DNA of 40,562 nt, taken from JASFRS01 sp050114795. GTDB taxonomy: Bacteria > Pseudomonadota > Alphaproteobacteria > Sphingomonadales > CAKZYD01. Numbering within the stretch: the stretch's first letter is position 1; each line of letters opens with the position of its first letter. Positions 17,081 through 25,730 of this stretch are shown here, in pieces. The stretch lies in assembly GCA_050114795.1 (NCBI GenBank), contig JASFRS010000003.1:1-40562 (forward strand). The letters are read 5' to 3'. The notes below the pieces were generated by a model. The model searched no databases. It was not told where the DNA came from and worked only from the letters and a program-made list of their open reading frames with translations. The position numbers and the translations under genes were made by a program.

Positions 17081-17110
17081 TTGGCCTTCACTACGACCTG
17101 CTTCTAAGAT
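17081..17110 (+). promoter_or_regulatory. Possible dnaB promoter
   Basis: dnaB follows a strong terminator and so needs its own promoter within 17068-17136. The best pair by eye is TTGGCC (17081-17086) and TAAGAT (17105-17110), 18 bases apart. Weak call. Confidence 0.28.
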
Positions 17111-17136
17111 GACCAACCCGGGAGAGATATCAAAAT

Positions 17137-18648
17137 ATGTGCGCGACAAGACCAGATTTTTTAGACGACACGGATACGCAGGAGGAAGGTTCCTTCCGAA
17201 AGCCGCCGCATAATCTGGAAGCGGAACAAGCTGTCCTTGGCGCTATTCTGGTGAATAATGAGGCTTTGGATAAAGTTCTCTCTTTTCTCGACCCTGAGCA
17301 TTTTTTTGAGCCCGTTCATGGGCGCATTTTTGAAACCATCATTAAATTACGGGAAAAGCTTCAAGCCGCGACACCAATAACGCTGAGACCATTTTTTGAA
17401 AAAGACGAAGCTCTTCAGGAAGTCGGTGGTGCGCAGGGTTATCTCGCCCGTCTCGCCGGTGCCGCCATTACCATTATTAACGTGGAAGACTATGGCCGCC
17501 TGATTGTCGATCTGGCAGACCGTCGGGCCATCATTCGCCTTGGTGAAACGATGGTGATTGATGCCTATGAAGCGGACGTTGATGAAAGCGCTCAACAGCA
17601 GATTGAGGCCGCAGAACAATCGCTGTTCAATCTATCCAACCGGCGCTCCGCCGAAGGTGGCTTTGTCGCTTTTTCTCATGCATTGACTGATGCTGTGCAA
17701 ATTATCGATCGAGCGCGGAAACAAGACGGTATCTCCGGTAAAACAACCGGCATGCTGTCCCTCGACAGGAAGATGGCTGGCCTGCAGGACAGTGACTTGA
17801 TTATCCTTGCTGGCCGACCTGGCATGGGTAAGACCGCGCTGGCCACCAACATCGGCTTTAAAGCAGCGCAGACTTTAAGACGAGATAAATTAGCGGGTTT
17901 GCAGCCTGAGCATTCAAAAGGGGCGGTAGTTGGCTTCTTCTCTCTTGAAATGTCCGCAGACCAGTTGGCAACACGTATTTTGGCCCAGGAATCGGGTGTA
18001 AGTTCAGAAGACTTACGTAAAGGCACATTAAGCGACGATGAATTCCGGCGTGTCGCAAGGGCATCCTCGGAATTATCCGACCTACCCTTCTTCATTGACG
18101 ACACGCCAGGCCTGTCCATTGCAGCTTTACGCGCACGAGCAAGACGACTGCATAGGCGACACGGCCTAGGTCTCATTATTGTCGATTACCTGCAGCTCCT
18201 CAGCGCAGACGGAGGCAAAGGTCGCGGCCCAGAAAACCGGGTTCAGGAAATTTCTGAAATCAGTCGATCCTTAAAAGGCATCGCAAAATCCCTGCGCGTT
18301 CCAGTGATGGCGCTATCACAATTATCGCGTTCCGTTGAACAACGCGAAGACAAACGGCCGCAACTTTCGGATTTGAGGGAATCAGGCTCTATCGAACAGG
18401 ACGCGGATATCGTGATGTTCGTTTACCGGGAAGAATATTATCACGCCCGGAAGAAACCCGACGAATCAGATGCAGGCTTTGCAGAATGGCAGGCTAAGGC
18501 CATTGATATTGAAGGTCGGGCGCTTGTCGACATTGCCAAAAACCGTCATGGTTCAACTGGTTTTGCGCCCTTACGCTTCATCGCCGAAAGCACGAAATTC
18601 GAAGACCCGCCACCTTCAGACAATTCTCTACCTGACCAAACCATCTGA
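17137..18648 (+). CDS. dnaB: Replicative DNA helicase DnaB
   Basis: DnaB is the hexameric helicase that unwinds DNA at the replication fork. The 503-residue product has the N-terminal domain (about 24-125, starting PPHNLEAEQAVLGAIL) and the RecA-like motor domain with Walker A GRPGMGKT (226-233), Walker B LIIVDYLQLL (about 345), and the closing DLRESGSIEQDADIVMFVYR. GGGAGAGA precedes the ATG. I see no intein. It stands after the ribosomal operon and eight bases before alr, an order also seen in other members of this class. Confidence 0.97.
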   Translation: MCATRPDFLDDTDTQEEGSFRKPPHNLEAEQAVLGAILVNNEALDKVLSFLDPEHFFEPVHGRIFETIIKLREKLQAATPITLRPFFEKDEALQEVGGAQGYLARLAGAAITIINVEDYGRLIVDLADRRAIIRLGETMVIDAYEADVDESAQQQIEAAEQSLFNLSNRRSAEGGFVAFSHALTDAVQIIDRARKQDGISGKTTGMLSLDRKMAGLQDSDLIILAGRPGMGKTALATNIGFKAAQTLRRDKLAGLQPEHSKGAVVGFFSLEMSADQLATRILAQESGVSSEDLRKGTLSDDEFRRVARASSELSDLPFFIDDTPGLSIAALRARARRLHRRHGLGLIIVDYLQLLSADGGKGRGPENRVQEISEISRSLKGIAKSLRVPVMALSQLSRSVEQREDKRPQLSDLRESGSIEQDADIVMFVYREEYYHARKKPDESDAGFAEWQAKAIDIEGRALVDIAKNRHGSTGFAPLRFIAESTKFEDPPPSDNSLPDQTI

Positions 18649-18656
18649 CCTGCTTT

Positions 18657-19736
18657 ATGAGTGATGAAAACACCATATTGACGGTCGACCTAAACGCTTT
18701 GCGTGCAAATTACCGTCTGCTTGCGGACAGGGCCTCGCCTGCCCGCTGCGCTGCTGCCGTTAAAGCCAATGCCTATGGATTGGGTGTTGAGGCCGTAGTT
18801 CCCGCGCTTACAATAGAAGGTTGCGATTGCTTCTTTGTCGCCACGTTTGAAGAAGGTGTTCAAGTCAAACCACTCGCGCCCGCCGCTGAAATTTACATTC
18901 TGGAAGGTCCAAAATCTACAGATTTGACGACTTTTATTACCGAAGGCTTTATTCCCGTTATTAATACAGTGGCGTCCCTTAGGGCCATCATTGATAACCC
19001 CTTACCCTTTGCGCTTCATATTGACACCGGCATGAATCGCCTAGGCGTTCCCGTTGCGGAAATTGAACAGTTGCTCACTGACGAGCCTGATTTTCTTGAT
19101 ACCCTCCCTTTAAAATTAGTCATGAGTCATTTGGCAGCCGGTGGGGATCCGGAAAATGAAATGAATGCCCGTCAATTAAAAGAATTTAACCGCATTCGAG
19201 CGCTTTTACCATCAGTTCCCGCTTCCCTGGCCAATAGTGGCGGCGTGTTATTAGGGGCGTCTTATCACCACCATATGGTCCGCTCTGGGATTGGATTATA
19301 CGGCGGTGCACCGGGCGATGATTTTAAAGATGTTTTCGAAGCTGTTGTGCGGCTCGAAGCGCGTGTCATCCAAATCAAAACCATCAAAGCCGGAGAAAGT
19401 GTCGGTTATGACGGCGCATGGGTAGCTAAGGTTGACAGTATCATCGCGACACTCACCATTGGCTATGCGGACGGATATTCCACCAGTTTCTTTAACAATG
19501 GAAAAGTGCTCATCGGCGGCGAAGTTGCGCCTGTTGTCGGCAAAATATCCATGGACCTGACCACCGTTGACATCACGCACTTGGGAAGTGACAAAGTCGA
19601 AGTTGGTGACTATGCCACTTTAATCGGTGATGAATTGAGCCTTGATACGGTGGCAAAAAGCGGCAATATGCACGCCTATCAACTTTTGACGTCCCTTGGG
19701 ACCCGCGTGGTCCGGAAATATAAATTAGAAGAATAG
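18657..19736 (+). CDS. alr: Alanine racemase
   Basis: Alr makes D-alanine for peptidoglycan using pyridoxal phosphate. The 359-residue length is standard. Lys36 in AVKANAYGLG binds the cofactor, and Tyr251 in SVGYDGAWVAK is the second catalytic base. Other family blocks are HIDTGMNRLG (121-130) and ANSGGVLLG. The start follows the dnaB stop by eight bases and mlaE begins eight bases after its end, so co-transcription is likely. Confidence 0.96.
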   Translation: MSDENTILTVDLNALRANYRLLADRASPARCAAAVKANAYGLGVEAVVPALTIEGCDCFFVATFEEGVQVKPLAPAAEIYILEGPKSTDLTTFITEGFIPVINTVASLRAIIDNPLPFALHIDTGMNRLGVPVAEIEQLLTDEPDFLDTLPLKLVMSHLAAGGDPENEMNARQLKEFNRIRALLPSVPASLANSGGVLLGASYHHHMVRSGIGLYGGAPGDDFKDVFEAVVRLEARVIQIKTIKAGESVGYDGAWVAKVDSIIATLTIGYADGYSTSFFNNGKVLIGGEVAPVVGKISMDLTTVDITHLGSDKVEVGDYATLIGDELSLDTVAKSGNMHAYQLLTSLGTRVVRKYKLEE

Positions 19737-19744
19737 AGATCTAA

Positions 19745-20518
19745 ATGACTTTCCTGTCCATTATAGGTCGCGCAGCAATCGCGTTTCTAGCTGCTGTCGG
19801 AAGGCTGGCCCGGTTTACTGGGACAGCGTTATTACATGTTATACGACCCCCGTTATATTTGCGCCTCTTAGGCCAACAAATGATGTCGATTGGTTATTTC
19901 TCTCTCCCCGTTGTTGGCATGACAGCACTTTTCACCGGTGCGGCACTGGCGCAGCAGATTTATGTCGGATCAGCGCGCTTTAATGCAGAAAGCACGGTGG
20001 CAGGCATTGTCGTGATTGCTATTGTAAGGGAACTGGGTCCCGTCCTTGGCGGTCTGATGGTCGCGGGTCGTGTGTCTTCAGCTATGGCAGCGGAACTCGG
20101 CACTATGCGGGTAACTGAACAGATTGACGCCATGGTGACACTTTCAACAGACCCCTTTAAATATTTGATCGTCCCTCGTCTCTTGGCAGCGGTGATCGTT
20201 TTGCCGCTTTTGGTGGTTGTTGCCAACATCATTGGTGTTTTCGGCGGCTTTGTAATCGGCACAAGCAAATTGGGCTTTAATCCTGCCACTTATCTTTCAA
20301 TCACCGTTGACTTTCTTGAAAGCGCGGACGTCGTGTCCAGCCTTGTCAAAGCCGCTGTCTTTGGCTTCATCGTTGCGCTGATGGGTTGCTTCCACGGCTT
20401 CTATTCAAGAGGCGGTGCTCAAGGTGTTGGCCGGGCAACGACGGATGCTGTAGTTTCCGCCTTCATCATGATCCTTCTGGCAAATCTGATTATCACAGTG
20501 ACGGTGTTCGGCTCATGA
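19745..20518 (+). CDS. mlaE: MlaE-type ABC transporter permease
   Basis: MlaE is the membrane subunit of the Mla phospholipid transporter, which helps keep the outer-membrane leaflet asymmetric. The 257-residue product has an interfacial amphipathic N-terminus, several hydrophobic helices and the family blocks VARELGPVL-like (here VRELGPVLGGLMVAGRVSS, about 93-111) followed by AELGTMRVTEQIDAM. The stop overlaps the mlaF start by four bases. No mlaD (MCE substrate-binding) gene follows, although such genes are often part of the unit. Confidence 0.93.
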   Translation: MTFLSIIGRAAIAFLAAVGRLARFTGTALLHVIRPPLYLRLLGQQMMSIGYFSLPVVGMTALFTGAALAQQIYVGSARFNAESTVAGIVVIAIVRELGPVLGGLMVAGRVSSAMAAELGTMRVTEQIDAMVTLSTDPFKYLIVPRLLAAVIVLPLLVVVANIIGVFGGFVIGTSKLGFNPATYLSITVDFLESADVVSSLVKAAVFGFIVALMGCFHGFYSRGGAQGVGRATTDAVVSAFIMILLANLIITVTVFGS

Positions 20519-21291
20519 GTGAACAAGCAAAAATCGAACTGAAAAATGTTCATAAGAGCTTTGGCCCTAAAACCGTTTTGAACGGCGTCGATTTATCCGT
20601 CGCTAAAGGTGAATCCCTGGTCATAATCGGCGGTTCCGGGACGGGCAAATCCGTTCTGATTAAATGTATTCTCGGTATATTGCGTCCTGAAAGTGGAACA
20701 ATCTGCGTTGATGGGGAAAACGCCATTGGTTTGAGCGGAAGCAGCCGCCAAAAACTACTTCGGAAATTTGGGATGTTGTTCCAGGGCGGCGCGCTGTTTG
20801 ACAGCCTTCCCGTCTGGCGCAACGTTGCCTTTGGCCTTATTGAAGCGCAAAGGATGAACCGCAAAGATGCGCGTGAAATTTCCATCGAAATGCTACGCCG
20901 GGTTGGTTTGAAACCCGATGTTGCGGACCTAGCGCCATCAGAGCTTTCCGGTGGCATGCAGAAACGTGTCGGTCTTGCCCGTGCGATTGCGGCTAAACCG
21001 GAAATCCTGTTCTTTGACGAGCCAACAACCGGACTTGATCCAATCATGGCCGACGTGATCAATGAATTAATTGTCGAACGTGTAAAAGACCTCGGAGCGA
21101 CCGCTATTACCATCACTCATGACATGTCGTCGGTTCGTAAAATCGCTGATCATGTGGGCATGCTCTATGAGGGCAAAATCATCTGGAATGGTAGTCGCGA
21201 AGATATTGATCAAAGCGGCAATGACTATGTCGATCAGTTCATTCATGGTCGTGCTGAAGGTCCCATACAAATGGAATTGCTAAAACGCTAA
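20515..21291 (+). CDS. mlaF: MlaF-type ABC transporter ATPase
   Basis: This is the ATPase partner of the MlaE permease. The start at 20515 (MSEQAKIELKNVHKSFG) overlaps the mlaE stop as ATGA; the upstream in-frame extension to 20386 lies inside mlaE and reads as cysteine-rich nonsense. The 258 residues contain Walker A GGSGTGKS (39-46), the signature ELSGGMQKRVGLARAI, Walker B ILFFDEPTTGLDP and the H-loop ITHDM. The Mla-specific GMLFQGGALFDSLPVWRNV segment sets it apart from other ABC ATPases. Confidence 0.95.
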   Translation: MSEQAKIELKNVHKSFGPKTVLNGVDLSVAKGESLVIIGGSGTGKSVLIKCILGILRPESGTICVDGENAIGLSGSSRQKLLRKFGMLFQGGALFDSLPVWRNVAFGLIEAQRMNRKDAREISIEMLRRVGLKPDVADLAPSELSGGMQKRVGLARAIAAKPEILFFDEPTTGLDPIMADVINELIVERVKDLGATAITITHDMSSVRKIADHVGMLYEGKIIWNGSREDIDQSGNDYVDQFIHGRAEGPIQMELLKR

Positions 21292-21325
21292 AGCTGATAT
21301 ATGTTCTCTTTATGTTCTATATCAG
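21277..21325 (+). promoter_or_regulatory. Putative LexA (SOS) box and promoter region of radA
   Basis: GTTC (21303-21306) and GTTC (21314-21317) are separated by exactly seven bases, the direct-repeat form GTTC-N7-GTTC known as the alphaproteobacterial LexA operator. The box sits inside a perfect 8-base inverted repeat CTGATATA (21294-21301) / TATATCAG (21318-21325). A possible promoter is TTGCTA (21277-21282) with TATGTT (21300-21305), so bound LexA would cover the -10 element. It lies 20-34 bases before radA. Confidence 0.6.
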
Positions 21326-21336
21326 TGTGAGGCAAA

Positions 21337-22692
21337 ATGGCTAAAGTCCAAACCCGTTATGTCTGCCAGACTTGTGGTGCAGTCACTGCAAAATGGCAAG
21401 GGCAATGCAGCGGCTGCAATGAATGGAACAGCATTGTCGAGGAGAGCTTATCCCGCGACATGCCGCGCGGTGCAGCAAAAGCACGTCCCGTTCAACTAAC
21501 GGCTTTGTCTGAAACGGTTGAAGAAGCTCCACGGCGCATGATTGGCATTGGGGAGCTTGACCGTACATTAGGCGGCGGGCTTGTACCCGGATCAGCCATA
21601 TTGATCGGCGGTGATCCTGGTATCGGCAAATCAACATTGCTTTTGGATGCCGCAGGGCGCCTCGCCCGCTCTGGTGCGCGCGTGATTTATATTTCCGGTG
21701 AGGAAGCCGGAAATCAAGTCCGCTTGCGTGCTAAACGCATGGGGCTAACCGATGCTGCTGTTGAGTTAGGCACGGCAACCAATCTGAATGATATTTTAGC
21801 CACTTTGGATGATGGTCCAGCCCCTGACGCTGTCATCATCGATTCTATTCAGACTATTTATTCAGATGAATTGGAATCTGCACCCGGTACAGTCAGCCAG
21901 GTCAGGGCAACGGCTCAAGCTCTTATCCGATTTGCAAAGTCGCGTGGCTCAGCCATGTTTCTCGTCGGGCATGTCACAAAAGACGGTCAGATTGCCGGAC
22001 CACGCGTTCTTGAACATATGGTCGATACGGTTCTCTATTTTGAAGGTGAACGCGGTCATCAATTCAGGATTTTGCGTGCCGTTAAAAACCGCTTTGGTGG
22101 CACCGACGAAATCGGCGTCTTTGAAATGACCGGCGAAGGCTTAAGAGAAGTCACCAACCCGTCCGAACTTTTTCTTTCAGATAGGGCTGAAGGTGTAACA
22201 GGCTCTGTTGTTTTCGCCGGGATCGAGGGGTCCAGACCCCTGCTTGTTGAAATTCAAGCTTTAGTTTCCCCAACACCTGCGGCAAATCCAAGACGGACAG
22301 TCGTTGGCTGGGATAGCGGACGACTGGCAACCGTTCTTGCTGTTCTGGATGCCCGTGCCGGGTTAGGGCTCGGGAATTATGATGTTTATCTCAATGTAGC
22401 AGGTGGACTTAAAATAGCGGAACCTGCTGCTGATCTGGCCGTGGCTGCAGCCCTTATTTCATCGCTTACTGGGAAAAGCATAGATCATAAGATGGTTGTG
22501 TTCGGGGAAATCGCTTTATCAGGTGAAGTTCGCAACGTTCCACAGGGGCAGCAAAGGCTGAAAGAAGCTCAAAAATTGGGTTTCGAACAAGCACTTATGC
22601 CAAAGACGGATAAGGCCGGTGCAAAAAACATGAAAATCGCGGCAGTCACCTCAGTTCAGGCTTTAGTTGACAGGCTTTCAGGAAATTCCTAA
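21337..22692 (+). CDS. radA: DNA repair protein RadA
   Basis: RadA is a RecA-like ATPase and branch-migrating helicase used in recombinational repair. The 451-residue product has the four-cysteine zinc finger (Cys10, Cys13, Cys24, Cys27: CQTCG...CSGCNEW), Walker A GGDPGIGKST (91-100), the family-specific KNRFG motif near 250, and a C-terminal Lon-like domain with GGLKIAEPAADLAVAAAL. The start is the first ATG after mlaF. A LexA-type box just upstream suggests damage control of this gene separately from mlaEF. Confidence 0.97.
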   Translation: MAKVQTRYVCQTCGAVTAKWQGQCSGCNEWNSIVEESLSRDMPRGAAKARPVQLTALSETVEEAPRRMIGIGELDRTLGGGLVPGSAILIGGDPGIGKSTLLLDAAGRLARSGARVIYISGEEAGNQVRLRAKRMGLTDAAVELGTATNLNDILATLDDGPAPDAVIIDSIQTIYSDELESAPGTVSQVRATAQALIRFAKSRGSAMFLVGHVTKDGQIAGPRVLEHMVDTVLYFEGERGHQFRILRAVKNRFGGTDEIGVFEMTGEGLREVTNPSELFLSDRAEGVTGSVVFAGIEGSRPLLVEIQALVSPTPAANPRRTVVGWDSGRLATVLAVLDARAGLGLGNYDVYLNVAGGLKIAEPAADLAVAAALISSLTGKSIDHKMVVFGEIALSGEVRNVPQGQQRLKEAQKLGFEQALMPKTDKAGAKNMKIAAVTSVQALVDRLSGNS

Positions 22693-22726
22693 GTCCTGTT
22701 AAGGGGCGCTTTTTGGAGGCATTTAT

Positions 22727-23449
22727 ATGGCCTGGTTTGACCTGGCACTGATTGTGCTCTTAGCCGTTTCAACCATTTTCGCCTTTTTTAGAGGATTCGT
22801 AACAGAAGCGTTACATCTCATCGCTTTAGGCGGTGCCGTCATCGCAACTGTCATCGGCTATCCCTATCTAGAACCATATTTGGTGAACTTGGTTGGCAAA
22901 TCCATCATAGTGACCTGGATCGGTAATGCTGTGACTTTTATCGTCACTCTAGCCGCATTACGTTTTGGCGCGAATTTCATTGGTTCAAAGGTACGACAAT
23001 CGGAGTTGGGCTTTCTAGACCGCAGTCTTGGCGCACTGTTTGGCGCACTACGCGGCTTCTTAATCGTCGTTTTCATTTATATCTTATTCCTGCGCCTGTG
23101 GCAGCCTACAAATACACCGGAATTCATCCAAGAGGCTCGATTAGGCTTTTTTGTGACTGATGCAGCTGAGATTTTAGATCCTTATATCGACGGGGACTCT
23201 GTAAAAACCATCGTTGATAAGGCGCGTAATGTTCTCCCCGAAAAACCAATAGAAAAGGCAAAGCGTCAAACCGAACAACCAACTGAACCACCGAAACAGG
23301 AACCCGCTTATAATGAAGAACAGCGGGACGCCTTAGACGAGTTATTTGAGTCAGAGGTTGTTGATAAAGCTATCGATAAAAGCGTTGACAAAATCCTTGA
23401 ACGGATGTCAGGCGAAGAAACAAGTGACGACAGTTCATCAAAAAACTGA
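22727..23449 (+). CDS. cvpA: CvpA family membrane protein
   Basis: CvpA was named for its need in colicin V export; its molecular role is not settled. The 240-residue product has about four hydrophobic segments (about 3-20, 28-48, 60-80 and 98-120) with the family block LDRSLGALFGALRGFLIV, then a long charged tail (about 175-240) rich in Glu, Lys and Gln that is probably disordered. It precedes purF, as in E. coli and many other bacteria, with an 82-base gap. TTTGGAGG is ten bases upstream of the ATG. Confidence 0.9.
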   Translation: MAWFDLALIVLLAVSTIFAFFRGFVTEALHLIALGGAVIATVIGYPYLEPYLVNLVGKSIIVTWIGNAVTFIVTLAALRFGANFIGSKVRQSELGFLDRSLGALFGALRGFLIVVFIYILFLRLWQPTNTPEFIQEARLGFFVTDAAEILDPYIDGDSVKTIVDKARNVLPEKPIEKAKRQTEQPTEPPKQEPAYNEEQRDALDELFESEVVDKAIDKSVDKILERMSGEETSDDSSSKN

Positions 23450-23531
23450 AACACGACAAAATCCGTGGCAATCGTCTAAAGCTTGGTTTATAGCTCAACT
23501 CAATCGCGCGCCAATCCATTAGGGGTTCGTT

Positions 23532-24989
23532 ATGGATATTACCACCCATCCCTTTGACGACGATAAATTACGGGAAGAATGCGGGATCTTCGGCATTTTT
23601 GGTACACAGGATGCCGCTACCCACACCGTTTTGGGCCTTCATGCCCTGCAACACCGTGGTCAAGAGGCAGCCGGTATCACCAGTTTTGATGGCACCCGCT
23701 TCCACAGCCATAAAAGCGCAGGACATGTTGGTGATAATTTCTCCAGCCCTGCCATTATGGAACAGCTTAAAGGCCGTGTTGCAATCGGCCATGTGCGCTA
23801 TTCAACCACTGGCGAAACGGCAATGCGCAATGTTCAGCCGCTTTTCGCTGAATTGTCATCTGGTGGATTTGCTGTTGCACATAATGGCAATCTAACCAAT
23901 GCGGCAACTTTGCGCCGGGATTTGATTGCGCGTGGGTCTATATTCCAATCTACCAGTGATACTGAAGTCATCATTCATCTGCTTGCGAATAGCAGGAATC
24001 ATGACATTCTCGATCAACTCATTGATTCACTAAAGCAAATTGAAGGTGCTTATTCTCTAATCGCTTTGGCCGGCGATATGTTGATCGGTGTACGCGACCC
24101 TTTAGGTGTACGTCCGTTAGTTCTAGGTCGCCTGGAAGACGGTAGCAGCATATTGGCGTCGGAGACTTGCGCTCTTGATATCATCGGCGCGGTATTCTTG
24201 CGCGAAATTGAACCTGGTGAAGTCGTCATTATTTCCGATGAAGGCTTACGCAGTTTTCGACCTTTTCCACCTACTCCTGCGCGCCCCTGTATTTTTGAAC
24301 ATGTCTATTTTTCCAGACCGGACAGTTATTTAGACGGTTTCAGCGTTTACAATGTACGCAAACGGATTGGCGCGGAATTGGCGCAGGAAGCGCCCGTTGA
24401 TGCAGATATGATTGTGCCCGTTCCGGATTCGGGAACACCTGCCGCCATAGGCTATGCGCAGCAAGTCGGTATTCCTTTTGAATTGGGTATTGTCCGCAAT
24501 CATTATATCGGGCGGACCTTCATTGAACCCACTGACAATATTCGCCATTTAGGTGTGAAACTGAAGCTTAATGCTAATAATTGGCAGTTAAAGGGTAAGC
24601 GCGTTGTTCTCGTTGATGACTCCATTGTTCGTGGAACCACATCAGTCAAAATTGTAGAAATGGTCCGCAGGGCTGGGGCAAGCGAAGTTCATATGCGCAT
24701 CGCCAGCCCCCCTACCCGCTTCCCGTGCTATTATGGCGTCGACACACCAGAACGCTCTAAATTGCTCGCATCCAATATGGATTTGGACAGCATGTGCAAA
24801 TATATCGGCTGTGATAGCTTGGCGTTTATTTCGTTGGATGGTTTATACCGCGCCTTGGAGTTAAAAAGTCGCAATGTAGGACAACCGCAGTTTTGCGATG
24901 CTTGTTTCTCCGGTGAATACCCAACACGCCTGACAGACCGTAAAGAATTAGAGGCTCCCAAGCAAAAGAGCCTGCTCACAGAAAGCTAG
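23532..24989 (+). CDS. purF: Amidophosphoribosyltransferase (iron-sulfur type)
   Basis: PurF makes phosphoribosylamine from PRPP and glutamine, the first committed step of purine synthesis. The 485-residue product begins with a 16-residue propeptide; cleavage would expose Cys17 (EECGIFGI), the glutaminase nucleophile. The glutaminase domain runs to about 250. The PRPP-binding motif VVLVDDSIVRGTTS is at 358-371. Cys253, Cys399, Cys455 and Cys458 match the positions of the [4Fe-4S] ligands of the Bacillus subtilis enzyme, so this is the iron-sulfur, propeptide-processed class rather than the E. coli class. AGGGG precedes the ATG. Confidence 0.97.
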   Translation: MDITTHPFDDDKLREECGIFGIFGTQDAATHTVLGLHALQHRGQEAAGITSFDGTRFHSHKSAGHVGDNFSSPAIMEQLKGRVAIGHVRYSTTGETAMRNVQPLFAELSSGGFAVAHNGNLTNAATLRRDLIARGSIFQSTSDTEVIIHLLANSRNHDILDQLIDSLKQIEGAYSLIALAGDMLIGVRDPLGVRPLVLGRLEDGSSILASETCALDIIGAVFLREIEPGEVVIISDEGLRSFRPFPPTPARPCIFEHVYFSRPDSYLDGFSVYNVRKRIGAELAQEAPVDADMIVPVPDSGTPAAIGYAQQVGIPFELGIVRNHYIGRTFIEPTDNIRHLGVKLKLNANNWQLKGKRVVLVDDSIVRGTTSVKIVEMVRRAGASEVHMRIASPPTRFPCYYGVDTPERSKLLASNMDLDSMCKYIGCDSLAFISLDGLYRALELKSRNVGQPQFCDACFSGEYPTRLTDRKELEAPKQKSLLTES

Positions 24990-24995
24990 AATATT

Positions 24996-25730
24996 ATGCC
25001 TCAACACCCTGATTTAAGGGGCAAACTTGCCCTGATAACTGGTGCGTCACGTGGAATTGGTGAAGCCATTGCATTGGGCTTGGCGCGTGCCGGTGCGCAT
25101 GTCATCCTCGTTGCCCGCACGGCAGGTGCCTTAGAAGAGCTTGATGACAAAATTCAAAAAGAAGGTCTGGAACCGGCCACACTTGTACCTTTTGATCTAA
25201 ATGACGGTAACGCAATCGATCGCTTGGGTGCCGTTGTCGCAGAGCGTTGGGGAAAGCTTGATATTTTGGTTGGTAATGCCGGGGCTTTAGGTGAACTCAT
25301 GCCTCTAACCCATATGACGGTTAAAGATTGGGACGCTCTCATCAATATCAATCTGAATGCGAATTGGCGGTTACTCCGTGCCTTTGACCCTCTTTTGCGG
25401 GCTGCGGACAACGGCCGAGCGATCTTTGTCACATCCGGTGCAGCGCGTAAATCCAAAGCCTATTGGGGCCCCTATGCCATTACCAAAGCAGCTTTGGAAA
25501 AGATGGTCGAAACTTATGCCGCGGAGGTTCAGAACATCACCAACGTCCGCGCTAACCTCCTGGACCCTGGGCCAATGCGGACGCGCATGCGTGCCTCAGC
25601 CATGCCCGGCGAGGACCCAATGTCCCTGCCGCATCCAGAAGAAATCATTCCTCTTGTGAATCACATGGCTTCGGAAGCCTGCGATGAAAGTGGTAAATTA
25701 TTCAAATTTTCTGAATGGCCCGAAACTTAG
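24996..25730 (+). CDS. Short-chain dehydrogenase/reductase of unknown substrate
   Basis: A classical SDR of 244 residues with the cofactor site TGASRGIG (15-22), GNAG (93-96), Ser147, Tyr160 and Lys164 (YAITK). The NNAG motif of many relatives is altered to GNAG. Position 40-41 reads AR, so preference for NADP is plausible but not certain. The substrate is unknown. It starts six bases after purF and its stop overlaps the convergent der stop by four bases. SDR genes next to purF recur in Alphaproteobacteria, but no common function is established to my knowledge. Confidence 0.88.
   Translation: MPQHPDLRGKLALITGASRGIGEAIALGLARAGAHVILVARTAGALEELDDKIQKEGLEPATLVPFDLNDGNAIDRLGAVVAERWGKLDILVGNAGALGELMPLTHMTVKDWDALININLNANWRLLRAFDPLLRAADNGRAIFVTSGAARKSKAYWGPYAITKAALEKMVETYAAEVQNITNVRANLLDPGPMRTRMRASAMPGEDPMSLPHPEEIIPLVNHMASEACDESGKLFKFSEWPET

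Noticed and set aside
17676..18176. A 166-residue open frame antisense to dnaB
   Set aside because: It is fully inside the dnaB motor domain and its translation is an Arg- and Ser-rich composition with no family motif.
20386..20514. An extended mlaF start at 20386
   Set aside because: The extra 43 residues overlap mlaE in another frame and have no homologue-like features; the ATGA overlap at 20515 is the normal start.
20550..21116. A 188-residue open frame antisense to mlaF
   Set aside because: It lies wholly inside a gene with clear ABC ATPase motifs, and its product is low in recognisable structure and rich in Arg, Ser and Pro, as expected of a shadow frame.
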